Below, in pieces: positions 1 to 10,521 of a DNA stretch of 64,000 nucleotides. A program made the position numbers and the translations under genes. The stretch comes from Chrysogorgia sp. JL179-B06 (Eukaryota; Cnidaria; Anthozoa; Scleralcyonacea; Chrysogorgiidae). The notes under the pieces were generated by a model. It did not search any database. It was not told where the DNA came from and worked only from the letters and a program-made list of their open reading frames with translations. Every line of letters starts with the position of its first letter. The stretch's first letter is position 1. The stretch covers positions 560,001-624,000 of the forward strand of contig JAYKKM010000474.1 in the NCBI GenBank assembly GCA_035772405.1. Reading direction: 5' to 3'.

Positions 1-40
1 ACAAATCATCTGTATGACATGAAAGCTTTAATGAACGAGC

Positions 41-103
41 TCTGATTGGTCCAACCATCCTACCCCACAGTAACGCATAGTAACGCAGGATGCTATTATA
101 AAA
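41..103 (+). promoter_or_regulatory. CCAAT plus TATA promoter of the inverted-repeat gene
   Basis: An inverted CCAAT box (CTGATTGG, about 42-49) lies about 50 bp before a TATA-like tattataaa (about 94-103), which lies about 55 bp before the ATG at 157. The same arrangement is found in the right arm and, with two CCAAT boxes, upstream of the gene at 25299. This is a polymerase II style promoter read from sequence only. Confidence 0.5.
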
Positions 104-156
104 CCTGATGTAGGTTCGAAAATAATTAATATCCGTCTGAGTGAAAGAGAGAGAGA

Positions 157-1523
157 ATGGCAAAAATATTTGAGAAGAAGAACGTGAACAGCGAAACAGA
201 AATTAAAGAAGCAGATGACTACATCCCGTTAGAGACAACTGATAATCAACAGAAAAAATCTGAAGAGAGTATCGAGGAGTTGTATATGGGTAAATATAAT
301 TGTGCATTAAACAAATGTAAAGAAGAAATATCCCAAGAACGACAAAAATTATTTTTATACCATATCACTCGTATAATGGATTGTGAATGTTACCAGTTTA
401 AAGTGCCACTACGATCAAATTTTTACCTATCGATATTTTTACGTATTTATAAAGCAGAGCTGCTAAATATTACTTGGTCGAAACCGTTTTGCGATTCGAC
501 GATGGCAAGTATTATTTTTCTTACTCCGAATCTGGAGTTGTTATATCCGCCATTAATCGTTCATGTTCTTGACCAGCGTAACGAAGTGACGTCATATTCT
601 CAACGCGAAGACTCCACGTGGCTAATTCTTCAAGTAAATCAAGGTCGTTTTTTCAAATTCTTCGTCTGAAAGGCTGGACATTTCATCTACTTCTCGAAAA
701 AAAAACAAGAAAACAAATAACCTCGACCGAAATTCAGGCGTAGCATTGAGAATCTGACGTCACAAACAATATTATCTTTTGAAATTGCGGGCTCACTTGG
801 AACACGTTTTTAGTAATGGTGGGCTAAATAATAGTGATTTCAGAGCTCAAAATACTTACTTCAAAATACCATTTTTTAGTTTTTTTTTACATCGATGATC
901 ACTTTCGACCCTGAAATACTATTCTATGCTAAAGAAAATCTAAAAGACGGGGGTGAATTTTCATCGTAGTGGCACTTTAAGGGTTTAAGGGAGAGAGACC
1001 CAGTTATCGTGAAGTAACTCTTCTCGAACTTCAAACGAAGAAGTATTTTATTTATCATTGTTATGATGTCAAAAGAACTAACTCGAAGGGAACGTTCTAC
1101 CATCTACTATCAATATCGATGTCATGGTTTAGACTATTTATCTGAAAAACAATCAAGAGATTATTTTAGTCAAAGTGAACTTATAAATAGATTAAGTTTT
1201 TTATTTCGTAATGTTTTTTCCCCGAATGCTATTATCGGGTATAAAGGTGGTGATAAAGAATCTTCTTTAGTTAAAACACTTCAAAAAAAAACTATTTTAT
1301 ATTGTGTTAATCTTGAATATTTTGGAATTGAGAAGTACGATCATTTACTTTCGTTTTATAATCTTAAACCAAGAAATTGTTTGTATCATACTAGCGAACC
1401 AACATGTTTATTGTATCATTGTAGTTTGTTTGAATGTCTTTTATTTGCTGCATGTTTGTTTCGTAAATTAGAAGATGAGGTTAATGAACGATCTGTACTG
1501 ACTATGTATGATAAGGAATTTAG
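157..1523 (+). pseudogene. Inverted-repeat gene, left copy, broken by a MITE
   Basis: This is the left copy of the unknown gene that is intact at 19317-20102. It opens at ATG 157 and matches the right copy to about residue 80, where a MITE (402-976) interrupts it at a tyrosine-glutamine-phenylalanine stretch. Coding similarity resumes at about 985 and runs to about 1523, where the last residues of the right copy are replaced by unrelated DNA. An extra 8-bp duplication (tttaaggg) next to the MITE adds to the damage. The product cannot be full length. No known domain was recognised. The C-terminal part is rich in Cys, Leu and Phe. Confidence 0.75.
402..976. mobile_element. TTAA-flanked MITE
   Basis: A 575-bp insert starts AGTGCCACTACGAT and ends with its exact reverse complement. 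TTAA flanks it on both sides (398-401 and 977-980). The intact right copy of the gene has a single TTAA at this place. This fits piggyBac-type target choice. No transposase ORF is present, so it is non-autonomous. The terminus AGTGCC recurs in the MITE at 31430. Confidence 0.8.
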
Positions 1524-1619
1524 TTGCTGCCGTAGGCAGCACACTAATCTTGACTTGGGTTGCTGTGTCTCGTGCCCAGACCTCTTCGCGGAACTATGTA
1601 TAGTCGATCGACTTTAAAT

Positions 1620-2395
1620 CTCGTTCCAAGAAAACAGAGGCTCTGGGGAACTCCGATGAAAAAGTCCCCAAATTTGGGTTTTTGTTCCCAGTCCTCTGGT
1701 TCCCAGTTCTCTATAATTTGCTACTGTCATCGACGATGTTTAGCTTGTTCGAAGACCAGTAAAAATATTTGTTTACCGATAAAGAAGGGCCCAGTATGTT
1801 TTACAAAGCTCTTGGCAAAGCGTTGCGATACAAATGGTCTTTCTTAGCTTTTCGCTAAATCGTCAACCGTAGGATTGACGAGAGTGTTTTATATGTCCGC
1901 GTCGCCCGTCGGCAGTGATCGGCTCAGCCGCTCAGGTAGGCTCAGGTTACACAGAACACATTAAAATGTAAGGAATTGTTCTTTCTGTCAAGAACTTTGG
2001 CTAAACTACATCGACCTTGTAGTCTCTAATATAATTTTAAAGTTCTGAGGCGAAACTGCGAAGAATTACGAGACGAGTCAGACGATGGATGTTTGTTTGG
2101 CGACGAAGCGAGAATAATATTAATAATAGTTTTAAGTTTTAACTTATTTCATGTGTTCAATTGTATTTTGAGTCTGTCGTGTATAATTATGTGTTGCAGG
2201 TGTATCGAATAAATCTTTACCAGCCATAGTTCTGAAAAATATAACTGTTTATTTTTAAACCGCGATTCGAAGCTCGAGCAATTAGCTCCTAAAGAAACTG
2301 GTGCGAGAGCTCAGCATCAACCAATCAAATGACGAGTTTCATCGGAGTTCCCCAGAGCCTCCGTTTCCCCTTCGCAGGCTCTGGGTACGAGATTG
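1620..2395. mobile_element. Non-autonomous DNA element, imperfect terminal inverted repeats
   Basis: The left end (ctcgttcc ... aggctctggggaactccgatgaaa) is an imperfect inverted copy of the right end (tttcatcggagttccccagagcct ... gggtacgag). The sequence ctttaaat occurs on both sides (1612-1619 and 2396-2403), a likely 8-bp target duplication. Its terminus (CTCGTACCCAGAGCCT) resembles those of the foldback element at 6161 and the fragment at 29560. No long ORF was recognised inside. It lies just inside the left inverted repeat. Confidence 0.65.
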
Positions 2396-2597
2396 CTTTA
2401 AATTACGAGTTTTATGACGTTTTATGACGTAACTCGTAGATGTTCGTATAATCGCCGGATGTGTAAACTATCAAATGTTCAAATGTTCGGAACTCGCCAA
2501 CGGAAACAAAATAAAATGTCTTTAGCTACGAGGGCCATCATACTTTGTGAAGAGAGCTTCATTCGTCAACTGTCATATAACGTGTTCTGCTTTAGTG

Positions 2598-2664
2598 ATG
2601 AACTTCTGGCAGCTGTGCTTTAGCCTGGTTGTGCTTGCGAATTTTAACTTTGACTCTTGTCAAG
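2598..2664 (+). CDS. Candidate first exon encoding a signal peptide
   Basis: ATG 2598 opens 22 codons with a classic signal-peptide shape: a short N region, a hydrophobic core (CFSLVVLA) and a small-residue end. They run into a good splice donor (caag|gtaagg at 2664/2665). A polypyrimidine-AG acceptor follows near 2834 (ctattttag), after which the frame stops in four codons. Either a tiny secreted peptide is made or the real second exon is missing. Its base composition is less AT-rich than the neighbouring viral genes. No homologue is recognised. Confidence 0.3.
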
Positions 2665-3039
2665 GTAAGGCAACTAGAATTTAACTCGCTATTAAATTTT
2701 AAGGAGATAAATTGTCATTGTTTATAATATGCTTAACCTTCCACAATTGGTATAAGTAAAGTGTACTCGTCAGGGTATCAATATCACAATTATCAAATTA
2801 TTTGTTTGTTAATAAGATTTACCTTCTATTTTAGGTGTATATTGGTAACACAGCTGTGAGATATATTATTATTGAACTGCATTTTTATACAAATTTATCA
2901 ACTGTTATAATGTCAAGAAACAAATTCTGATTAACTTAGTTTATCAACTGTCATAATGCCAACTTTTTGTGTTCATATTGAACTGCATTTTTATGCAAGA
3001 AACAAATTTTGATTAATTTAGTTTATCTTATCCAATGCA
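2665..3039. repeat. Intergenic stretch with a duplicated segment
   Basis: No long ORF. A segment beginning attgaactgcatttttat occurs at 2871 and again at 2978. A partner segment, tttatcaactgt(t/c)ataatg, occurs at about 2895 and 2941. This makes two partly shuffled copies about 107 bp apart, just before the acidic-protein gene. The role is unknown. Confidence 0.5.
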
Positions 3040-3567
3040 ATGGAATTTGACGATGATCCAACACCAACAACCAGCAACAACAACGCAACGTCAAGTGAAA
3101 TCGTATGGTCTGATGACTGGGGTAGTTTTCCTATTAAAAAGAAAGATTCCTTGGATGAATATATCATTGCCCTAAGAAAGTATAATCATGCGACAGTCCA
3201 TAAATCCCCACCTACCACAGTCAAAAAACGAGTATTGAAGAAAAAGAAACCCCTGATCACACTCAATTTTGACGACGACGTCGACGATGACGACGACAAC
3301 GATGTCGAAAAGATTAAGAAAATAAAAGTAGAAAGTGATGATGATGAGGTTTGTCACCGTTTAAGTCCAACAGTAATTTCAGAAATTTTTTATTATCGTT
3401 TTAGATGTTGTAAAAATATACAAGATACATTATGTTTGTACGGTAATACTATAAATAAAGAGTTAGCATGTAAAAATATAGAAGTTGATTTTATGGGGAT
3501 ATTACGCGATAAAGAACTCGTTGATGAACTTGAAGAATATTATATTTATTTTATTTCTTTATTTTAG
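3040..3567 (+). CDS. Hypothetical acidic protein upstream of integrase
   Basis: The ORF has 175 codons and opens at ATG 3040. Residues about 75-110 form a highly acidic stretch (DDDVDDDDDNDVE) flanked by Lys-rich blocks, including KKRVLKKKKP, a possible nuclear localisation signal. The C-terminal third is different: ordered-looking, with CCKNIQDTLCLYG and a DELEEYY end. The stop lies three bases before the integrase ATG, so the two genes may share a transcript. No family was recognised. The acidic, lysine-rich layout suggests a nuclear or DNA/histone-associated role, but that is inference. Confidence 0.6.
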   Translation: MEFDDDPTPTTSNNNATSSEIVWSDDWGSFPIKKKDSLDEYIIALRKYNHATVHKSPPTTVKKRVLKKKKPLITLNFDDDVDDDDDNDVEKIKKIKVESDDDEVCHRLSPTVISEIFYYRFRCCKNIQDTLCLYGNTINKELACKNIEVDFMGILRDKELVDELEEYYIYFISLF

Positions 3568-3569
3568 AA

Positions 3570-4472
3570 ATGAGTAAAAACAAAAAAACTAAATTTTCTG
3601 CTGACTTTATTGAAAAAGCTTCAAGATTATTAAAAGGAGAGACATTAACTGATGAGGATTATTCTAATTATAGATTACATAGTAGTAGTAAAAAAATATA
3701 TAGACGTTTGAAATATGCTGTTAATAAAAATAATGAACAATGGGAAATTGATTTAGCTGAAAATAAAGATTTAGCCCGATATAATAATCAATATCGTTAT
3801 TGGCTGGTGTGTATTGATATTTTTTCAAGATTTTGTTGGGTAAAATTAATAAAAAAGAAAACGTCTAATAATGTTAAAAATAAATTTGAAAGTATTCTTA
3901 TTGAAGAAGGAATAGCGCCTCTTAAAATTCAAAGTGATGAAGGAACAGAATTTCAAGATATACGTACGAAATTAAGTAAAAAGTATAATTTTGAAGTATT
4001 TCATACGTATAATAGAGAAATAAAAGCATCCCATGTGGAACGTGTAATTGGAACTTTAAAAACAATGGTTCGTCGTGTTTTAACAATGACTGGAGAATTT
4101 GACTATATTCAATATTTACCCCTTATTGTTAATCGTTATAATAATTCCCCACATAAAGCATTAGCTGGTGCAACACCTTTTGAAATTTATCGCGAAGAAA
4201 AAAAAGGAAAAATACGTAAAATAAAAAATAAAATAGTACGTGATCATTTAAATTATCCTATTCCCACTCAAGATCTGATACAAGAAGGTACTCGTGTACG
4301 TATTGTGAGAGTAAAAAATAATATTTTTGAAAAAAGTAGTCTTCGACGATGGACTAATGAGATATTTTTTATTAAAAAAGTATTTATCACCGATCCCGTT
4401 ACATATCAATTAGAAGACGAACAACGTGAAGAAATTAAAGGAATTTTTTATCGTGCTGAATTACAAGTTTAA
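3570..4472 (+). CDS. Retroviral-type (rve) integrase of Polinton kind
   Basis: The 300-residue ORF is intact. It carries a DDE core with D61 in WEIDLAEN, D123 in IQSDEGTEF and E157 in KASHVERVIGTLK. The motif YWLVCIDIFSRFCW (about 77-90) and a C-terminal SH3-like tail ending in FYRAELQV are typical of Maverick/Polinton integrases. It would join element ends to host DNA with short staggered cuts. The N-terminal zinc-binding region is reduced, and no chromodomain is visible. It follows the acidic ORF by two bases. It is one of the few core genes without a frameshift. Confidence 0.93.
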   Translation: MSKNKKTKFSADFIEKASRLLKGETLTDEDYSNYRLHSSSKKIYRRLKYAVNKNNEQWEIDLAENKDLARYNNQYRYWLVCIDIFSRFCWVKLIKKKTSNNVKNKFESILIEEGIAPLKIQSDEGTEFQDIRTKLSKKYNFEVFHTYNREIKASHVERVIGTLKTMVRRVLTMTGEFDYIQYLPLIVNRYNNSPHKALAGATPFEIYREEKKGKIRKIKNKIVRDHLNYPIPTQDLIQEGTRVRIVRVKNNIFEKSSLRRWTNEIFFIKKVFITDPVTYQLEDEQREEIKGIFYRAELQV

Positions 4473-4480
4473 AAAAAAAA

Positions 4481-5439
4481 AAGAATTTACACATTGCTAG
4501 TAATTCAATATCAAGAGGACTTCAAAATAATTTGATTAATGATTTTGAAATGAAAATTGCACAACCTATTGATGCTTTGAACAATGAATGTTTTTTAGAA
4601 GTTTTACAAGTTTGTTATCCCCAAACAACTAAAAATATTGTGGGTGATGAATGTTTTTTTTCATTTATCATAACCTATAAGAATTTTATACCTGAAGAAA
4701 TTAATAATACGGTATACGCAAGCAGTGAGTTCGTTTTTACATCGGATAAATTTATTATACCCGACGGAATTTATGATTTATCTTCATTAATTATATTTTT
4801 AAATAATATCTTAGAAGGATTTGAAATTTTTTTTACCATCGGGTCAAATGGGAAAGTAATTATTAATGTTAATGTTGAGATTGAGTATTGGGTATATGAA
4901 AATGCGAGTAAAGCAGTCGATGGGTTACAGGTAAATGAATTTCGATTATCTAACAAGACTACGATAGAAAAAAGGGTATTCAATATGCTTCTTTTAATCA
5001 AAAGATTAATATATTATTTTCAAAAAAATTAGCTTTTATGCTAGGTTTAAAAAATGAAAAAGATCTTGAAATCGTACCTCTCTTCTTTGAAATAAAAAAA
5101 GATAACCCTACACCTCGAACTCTTTTTTCTAAACATTTTGATTACTTACCCGATGTATCCGACGGATTAAATAAAATGTTTATATATTGTGATGAAATAG
5201 AACTGGGGTTAGTTGGTGATAGTTGTGCCGAATTGTTAACAACAGTCCCCATTCAATGGAATCGACAAGGTGGTGGGGGGAATGGACAATTAATTTGTTA
5301 TAGTCCCCCAAAATCATTGAGAAAATTAAAAAAAGACATTATAAGAGAAATTCATATTAAAGTTAAAGATACTACAGGAAAATTAGTTTCTTTTGATTCA
5401 GGAACGCTTAGTATTGATTGTTTAATACATTCAACATAA
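4481..5439 (+). pseudogene. Penton-like (minor capsid candidate) protein, frameshifted
   Basis: Two adjacent ORFs in different frames (to 5032 and from 5038) look like one protein. The first has the pattern IAQPIDALNNECFLEVLQVCYP and later FIIPDGIYDLSSL. The second has MFIYCDEIELGLVGDS, then KDTTGKLVSFDSGTLSID. In this order they match a common Polinton virion protein that I take to be the penton-like minor capsid family. The break falls at an A7 run near 5022-5030. There is no ATG at the 5' end: the frame is open from about 4460, across an A12 run after the integrase stop. It may be a pseudogene or an assembly indel. The family name is moderately sure. Confidence 0.65.
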
Positions 5440-5723
5440 TGCTTTTGATTGTTCTTGAAGAAAAAAATGGGGAAATGATAATTAAAAAATATAAAATATT
5501 TTATCCTTTTTCTCTTTACATTTTAGTAAATAGTGGGCAAAATTTTTTATGGAATTTAAATTCGATTGAATATAAAAATACCAAAAATTCATTTCGAATT
5601 ACGTGTGCAAAAAAAATGGATTTCAGTGCAATAACACAATCAAAAAAAAAAATAATGGAACGATTTCAGTTTCTTCATCTACTATTATTTCTAATGCAAC
5701 ACAACGTTTTATATATACTATAA
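5439..5723 (+). CDS. Hypothetical ORF after the penton-like gene
   Basis: ATG 5439 overlaps the previous stop (TAATG). The product has 94 residues: an aromatic and Lys-rich N-terminal half (IKKYKIFYPFSLYILV) and a hydrophobic C-terminal end. No family was recognised. The last third may be out of frame, since the composition changes after an AAAAAAAAA run near 5641. It could be the remains of a longer virion gene continuing into 5739-5927. Confidence 0.35.
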   Translation: MLLIVLEEKNGEMIIKKYKIFYPFSLYILVNSGQNFLWNLNSIEYKNTKNSFRITCAKKMDFSAITQSKKKIMERFQFLHLLLFLMQHNVLYIL

Positions 5724-5738
5724 AATAATTATTTTATA

Positions 5739-5927
5739 TTGACGAAAAAAAATCCTTATACATCATTAAATGATGAAAAAAAAAAATTCCCCTATTTTTT
5801 ATTTATGAGTGATAAAGAGGCTAAACAATCACTACAGTTCTTTATTAACTATGAGAATAACGTGCCGTTAAAAGGTGAAGAAATTAAGATATATATAAAT
5901 TTATTTGAAGAAAAAAATAATGACTGA
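5739..5927 (+). pseudogene. Short ORF without ATG, probable gene fragment
   Basis: The frame is open for 62 codons from a TTG, and its first ATG is internal (about 5805). It is Lys/Asn-rich with LQFFINYENNVPLKGEEIKIYINLF, which looks like real coding text. It overlaps the next gene by a few bases. Homopolymer A runs before it suggest it is the shifted end of the preceding ORF. No function is recognised. Confidence 0.3.
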
Positions 5928-7588
5928 AAAAATAAATGAACTATCCGTAGAAGATTATACTGAATTGTTAAATGGTAGAAATCGTGGAAAAAATTATTCA
6001 TCATCATATTTTGTTGTGAAAAGAAAAAATAAAGAAAATCCAACTAAGAAAGAAATTTTATTAAATGAGGGTGTGGGATTACCCTCAAATTTAAATTTAG
6101 ATACTTATTATACAAGTGATAATAAAAAAAAGAGAAAAAAAATAGATTCAAATGTAATACCAACCTCGTACCCAGGGCCTATCTCCGCCCGCCGCCGACC
6201 CCCCGCCACGCGCGCTGCGAAAAGGCCCTGGCAGGGGCTGGTCACGTGTCACCCAGATTCTGGGTGATAACAAAAATTAATTTAGTGGGAGGGGATGGTA
6301 CGTTTTGGTTGTCCAGGTGCAGCTACTGGCGGCATGTAATGGCTCCGATACTGAAGTTTTATCCTGTCGTCGTAGATGGAATCGATCTTTCCTCGAACCG
6401 TCGCGGACTCCGCACGCTGTAAGAAGTTGAAAATGTGTCAAAAGCTCATGGCGACGTGCTTCAGCGAAACAAAGCGCTTCCTGAACTCATCTGTCGTCGT
6501 TGAGAAAGAAAAGTAAAGAACGCTTCAAATTTAAAGAAAATTATTGCTAACACGCGAAAGTTACTTATCCAGAATTCAGCCGATTTAAAAGGTGCATTGA
6601 AATATCGCCGTCTGCCCTTTCCCTAGAGAAATATTTCTAAACCGACGCCGCCTCGTCGTCTTCAATTTTCAAAGGTTAGTTTTAAAATCATCAGTTGTTG
6701 TTTTAATCTAAAATATATAATAACATCATGACAGAACGTTGACGCTTTATAACTGCCTTTTTACATTGAAAGAGTTGAATAGAGATAACAATGATCGTCA
6801 CTGCGTCAAGTGATTTTCATAATAGCATATTTCCAATGTAGACATGTTAACCCGAAATTTTCGAAGTTGACAGAAAATGGAAAATAACACTGCGTACGCA
6901 ACACTGTGTACTTTGTTATTTCGAATGTCTAGGATAGTATTATGCTTGTGTCACTTCATATTAAATTAAAATATTTCGCAAATATAAGTAATTCGATCGA
7001 TCGGATATTAAAATACTATATTTGGGATAAATACTATCAATAGACATTCGAAATAACAAAGTAGACAGTGCTGCATAGACTGTTTCTTTTCTATTATTAA
7101 AATCACTTGACGCAGTGACGATCATTTCTATCTCTGTTCAAAAGGCAGTTAAGCGGTAAACGTTATTATATATTTTGGATTGAGTCAACAACTGATAATT
7201 TTAAAACTAACCTTTGAAATTGAAGATGACGAGGCGGCGTCGGTTTTGAAGTTCAAAAACGTTCTTTTCGACAAAGAGACAGACGGCGTTCTTGCAGTAC
7301 TGTATGTGGAGTCCTCAAGGGATTCGCAGAGTCGATAGAACAAAAAATCGATTCCATCACAGGATAAAACTTCTTCGCATCAGTGGCAAGGTGCAGCAAC
7401 TGGCATATAATGGCCACCTGGACAACCTCCCCCTCCCACAAATTTTTTGTTATCACCCAGAATCTGGGTGACACGTGACCAGCCCCTGCCAGGGCCTTTT
7501 CGCAGCGCGCGTGGCGGGGGGTCGGCGGCGGGCGGAGATAGGCCCTGGGTACGAGGTTGATGTAATACGTTTTTTACAAAATAGATAA
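5920..7588 (+). pseudogene. Small lysine-rich gene split by foldback element
   Basis: ATG 5920 starts a Lys/Asn-rich ORF (ELSVEDYTELLNGRNRGK near the N terminus, then KKKRKKIDSN). It is cut at 6160 by the 1.4-kb foldback element. After the second copy of the 9-bp target duplication (7560-7568) the same frame continues for only a few codons to a stop at 7586-7588. The ancestral product was therefore about 90 residues, and the insertion replaced only its last few. Function unknown. Confidence 0.55.
6161..7559. mobile_element. 1.4-kb foldback (MULE-like) element, 9-bp target duplication
   Basis: The outer about 130 bp (caacctcgtacccagggcct ... and reverse complement) are near-perfect inverted repeats. 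They are GC-rich (CGCCCGCCGCCGACC), unlike the AT-rich host element. Similarity continues inward: the region near 6650-6720 (cctcgtcgtcttcaatttt) matches the complement of 7200-7245, and attcgaaataacaaagta matches across about 6910 and 7050. The whole element is thus one large imperfect palindrome. The 9-bp atgtaatac flanks both ends (6152-6160, 7560-7568). No transposase is present. Long arms with 9-bp duplication fit Mutator-like or foldback elements. Confidence 0.85.
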
Positions 7589-7701
7589 ACTGTAAAAAAA
7601 AGTATAAATAAAAAAAATGTTAAATAAAAAAATCATAATGTTGTGGATATTATTATTATTTTTATTGTTGTGGCTATTGTTGTTTTTTAAAAATAAAATA
7701 A

Positions 7702-9125
7702 ATGACTCGTAAAAAATATATAAAACAAAGAAAAAACAAAAGAGGAATAAGAAAGCGGAGCATTGGTACAAAATTAACGTTTAAAAAAAAAAAAATGAGT
7801 AAAAAAATTGAAGATGTGGAAAAAAATGAAATATTATTTAGTGAACCTTTACAATTTTTTGCTTCATCACCCTATAATGATACGTTTACAGAATGTCGTG
7901 AAACTGAAATTATTGCGACGCCTGTCGATAATCAATCGTCAGTATACACGTTTACAAGACATGGGAACGCTGTTGGATTAATGAAAACAAGTGATGCTAA
8001 AATAATGGCTAGAGTATCAATTAAAAATGCTGCTGGAGTTATAGCACCTGCAGCATCGGGGTTTTCGATGGTTACATTACCCCTTCGTACAATGTGGAAA
8101 ACAAAAGAATTAAAAATAAATGAAAATTTAATTACCCCATCAGATAATTTTGCACATTTTGCATCATGGATAGAATTTATAATGCGTCAAACACCGTCGG
8201 GATATAAAGATTCTAAAGAGCTTAGTTTAGCATATTTAGATACAGCCGAACATATGAGCGATATTGCGGGTTTTCATAATGGAACTGCTGTCGTAAATGT
8301 AGGTGGGAGACAAAAAGCACAGGCATTTCAAAATCAATCACAGTATTTGATAGATGAGATTGATTGTTCATTATTTAGCGAAGGTGGTGCTGAAATATAT
8401 ATTCCTACAGCGTATAAAGTTGAATTACGTTTAACGCGGGCGTTAAATACAATTGTAATGATGGGGCCAATCATGCGAATATGCCCATTGCTGATACTAT
8501 AATTACCCTACACGATTTTAAAATAAAAATTCCTGTATTTAAACCAAAAAAACAATTATCAAATGCTATTAATATAGGGATGATGACCCATAATAAAGAA
8601 ACATTATATTATACAACCAATTATCGTTGTATTAATGAATCATTAGCTGCAGGACGAAATTCACATCAAGTAATCGATGTGTTTAATGGTAGCGTTCCTA
8701 CACGTTTATATATTGTATTTTCTCCATTAGCAAATTGGAACGGATCATATACTCATAATATTTTTGAATTTAACTGGCCTAATTATGATAATGTTGAAGT
8801 TTCGGTAAATAACGCTGTTTCCGGGAAAATAGAAAATGAAGCTGAAGCTTACTCAAAATTACGCTCGGTATTAAATCGTAACTATTCAGAAATGCCCATG
8901 ACTTATAATGACTTTAAAAACGGGTATTGTATATTAGCATTTGATTTAACAGATAATAGAGACTCTCATCTTGCAGTATTACCCATAAGACCGTCGGGAA
9001 ATATTAATGTGGATTTTCATTTTTCTCAAAATACAGTGGCAGGGGCGTTAATATTTGTTGGTGAATTTCGAAATGAAATTAGTGTAGGATTAAATACCCC
9101 TGAAAGATTATTACACAGCATTTAA
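7702..9125 (+). pseudogene. Major capsid-like protein (F54H12.2 family), frameshifted
   Basis: Two long ORFs (7702-8502 and 8463-9125 in the next frame) together give a protein of about 470 residues. The first starts at ATG 7702, or more plausibly ATG 7795 (MSKKIEDVEKNEILF). The layout matches the Polinton/adintovirus F54H12.2-like family usually taken as the double jelly-roll major capsid protein: an N-terminal sheet region, a middle LYTTNYR-type segment and a late FDLTDNRDSHLAVLPIRPSG followed by a terminal VGEF. The frame change lies at about 8466-8490, not in a long homopolymer. The basic leader 7702-7794 may belong to a separate small gene. It would form the virion shell. Confidence 0.75.
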
Positions 9126-9299
9126 TTATCAACATTTGTAACAAGGGGATGTACAAAAAAATATGAAGAACACAAAACCATTACAACAAAGAATAGAATA
9201 AAAAAACCAAAAATAAAAAAAAAAGTTATTAACAAAATACCCCTAAATCGTGAACATATTCTTGTATATCCACCGTTTTCAGTTTACGCATAAAAAAAA
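9126..9299. other. AT-rich intergenic stretch after the capsid gene
   Basis: Lys-rich short frames are open here in several phases but are broken at A runs, with no convincing ATG-led gene. One frame ends in a plausible coding patch (9241-9294, ILVYPPFSVYA), so a small degraded virion gene is possible. Confidence 0.3.
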
Positions 9300-9855
9300 A
9301 TGAATGAAGAAAAAAATGATGAATTAAAAAAAGAAGAGGAAAAAAAAGACGAAAAAATTGATAATTCAAGAGATGATGATGATGATGATGAAGTTGATAG
9401 TGAAAATGATAGCGATGTTGTTAGCGATGATGGTAGTGATGAAGTGGATCGTGAAAGTTCAATTACTTCTTCTTCATCAAGTTGCGAAGATGATTTAAAA
9501 TTTTTAGAAACATTAGTTCAATTAAATAAAATAAAGAAAAAGCCTTTGAAAAAAAAAAGGATTTTTTACCATCGTTAAAAAATATCTTAAAGCAGATATT
9601 GATAAAAAAAATACGTTGTTAGATTCTCAATTAATTAATAAATTACAATACATTGCTAAAAATATTTTAAATAAAAAAATTTCTATCCAACTTTCCAGTG
9701 ATAATAAATATATTTTGAATAAGTTTTCTAAGAACAAAATAAAAGAAAAAGATTTAAAAATATTATTATCTGAGGATTTTCGTATAATCAACATATATCA
9801 AAAAGCATACAAATTACTTAACCAACAAATAAAAAAAAATGACCGAAGTAAATAA
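9300..9855 (+). pseudogene. Acidic/basic small virion-type protein, frameshifted
   Basis: ATG 9300 opens an ORF with a strongly acidic N terminus (residues about 22-52, DDDDDDEVDSE and similar), then a Ser run and a Lys-rich end. Its frame breaks at an A10 run near 9549-9558. A second frame continues with LINKLQYIAKNILNKKISIQ and LKILLSEDF to 9855. The second part resembles a helical segment common in small Polinton proteins, but the family is only tentatively recalled. It overlaps the next ORF by 17 bases. Confidence 0.45.
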
Positions 9856-10521
9856 AATGCAATTAATTAATCCGAGTAAATTGAATGAAATTTTAGATTT
9901 AATCAAAACTGATCATGAAAATGAAAAATTATTGCAGGGAATTAACAACAAAAATAATTTCGAACTTATTGAAAGTAAAAATAAAATGAAAGAAGAAATG
10001 AAAAAAGTTAATAATGATCAACGTGTCGCAGAGAGTATGGTTAGTTTTTTACAAAGACAACAAAAGATGAAAAGAAAAAGTAATGAACTTGAAAATGAGG
10101 TGAACAATGATGAATCACCCGAGATAAGGAAAACACCAACTGTGACAAGCGGTCAACAAATAAAAGAATTTCTTGAAAGGAAAAAAATTAAAATTGCGGG
10201 TACAGATATAATAAAATTAAACGGTGTTGGAATAAACCATCATGATTTATTATACGATTTAACCATAATGTCAGCAAACAAAACATGTTCAATCTTACAC
10301 AACATAAGCAGACGGTTGCTTTAAAAGAATTGAAAAAATTAGATATGCCCGCCTATTATATACGTAATATAAAATTACGACAACGTTATATAAATTTGGG
10401 AAAAACAGCTTCGGGTCTTTCGAGTAACGAAGAACCATCTACATCACTCACCACCCACATTCCTACCCCACCTTCAACACCCTATTCAACACAAAGAAAA
10501 TGGCGACGAAAAAATCAATGA
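9839..10521 (+). pseudogene. Polinton virion-type coiled protein, frameshifted
   Basis: ATG 9839 opens 161 codons, then coding text continues in another frame (10285-10521). The N-terminal half is helical and charged (KMKEEMKKVNNDQRVAES). The middle has GVGINHHDLLYDLT, the second part has LKELKKLDMPAYYI, and the end is Ser/Thr/Pro-rich (TPPSTPYSTQRKW). This order recalls a frequent Polinton ORF of unknown function next to the protease. The frame change is near 10270-10285 (aaacaaaac). Its end overlaps the protease start. Confidence 0.5.

Larger units (their letters stand above)
1..1524. repeat. Left arm of gene-bearing inverted repeat
   Basis: The first bases match the reverse complement of the region ending near 20252, and similarity continues through a whole gene to its C terminus (left 1523, right about 19320). 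Without the 575-bp MITE inside it, this arm is about 0.94 kb, equal to the right arm. The match starts at base 1, so the repeat probably extends left of the window. Small differences (for example in the 5' leader at about 55-70) show the arms have diverged. Confidence 0.85.

Noticed and set aside
9126..9294. Read-through extension of the capsid gene
   Set aside because: The frame following the capsid stop closes early. The coding-like patch near 9241-9294 is in a different frame.
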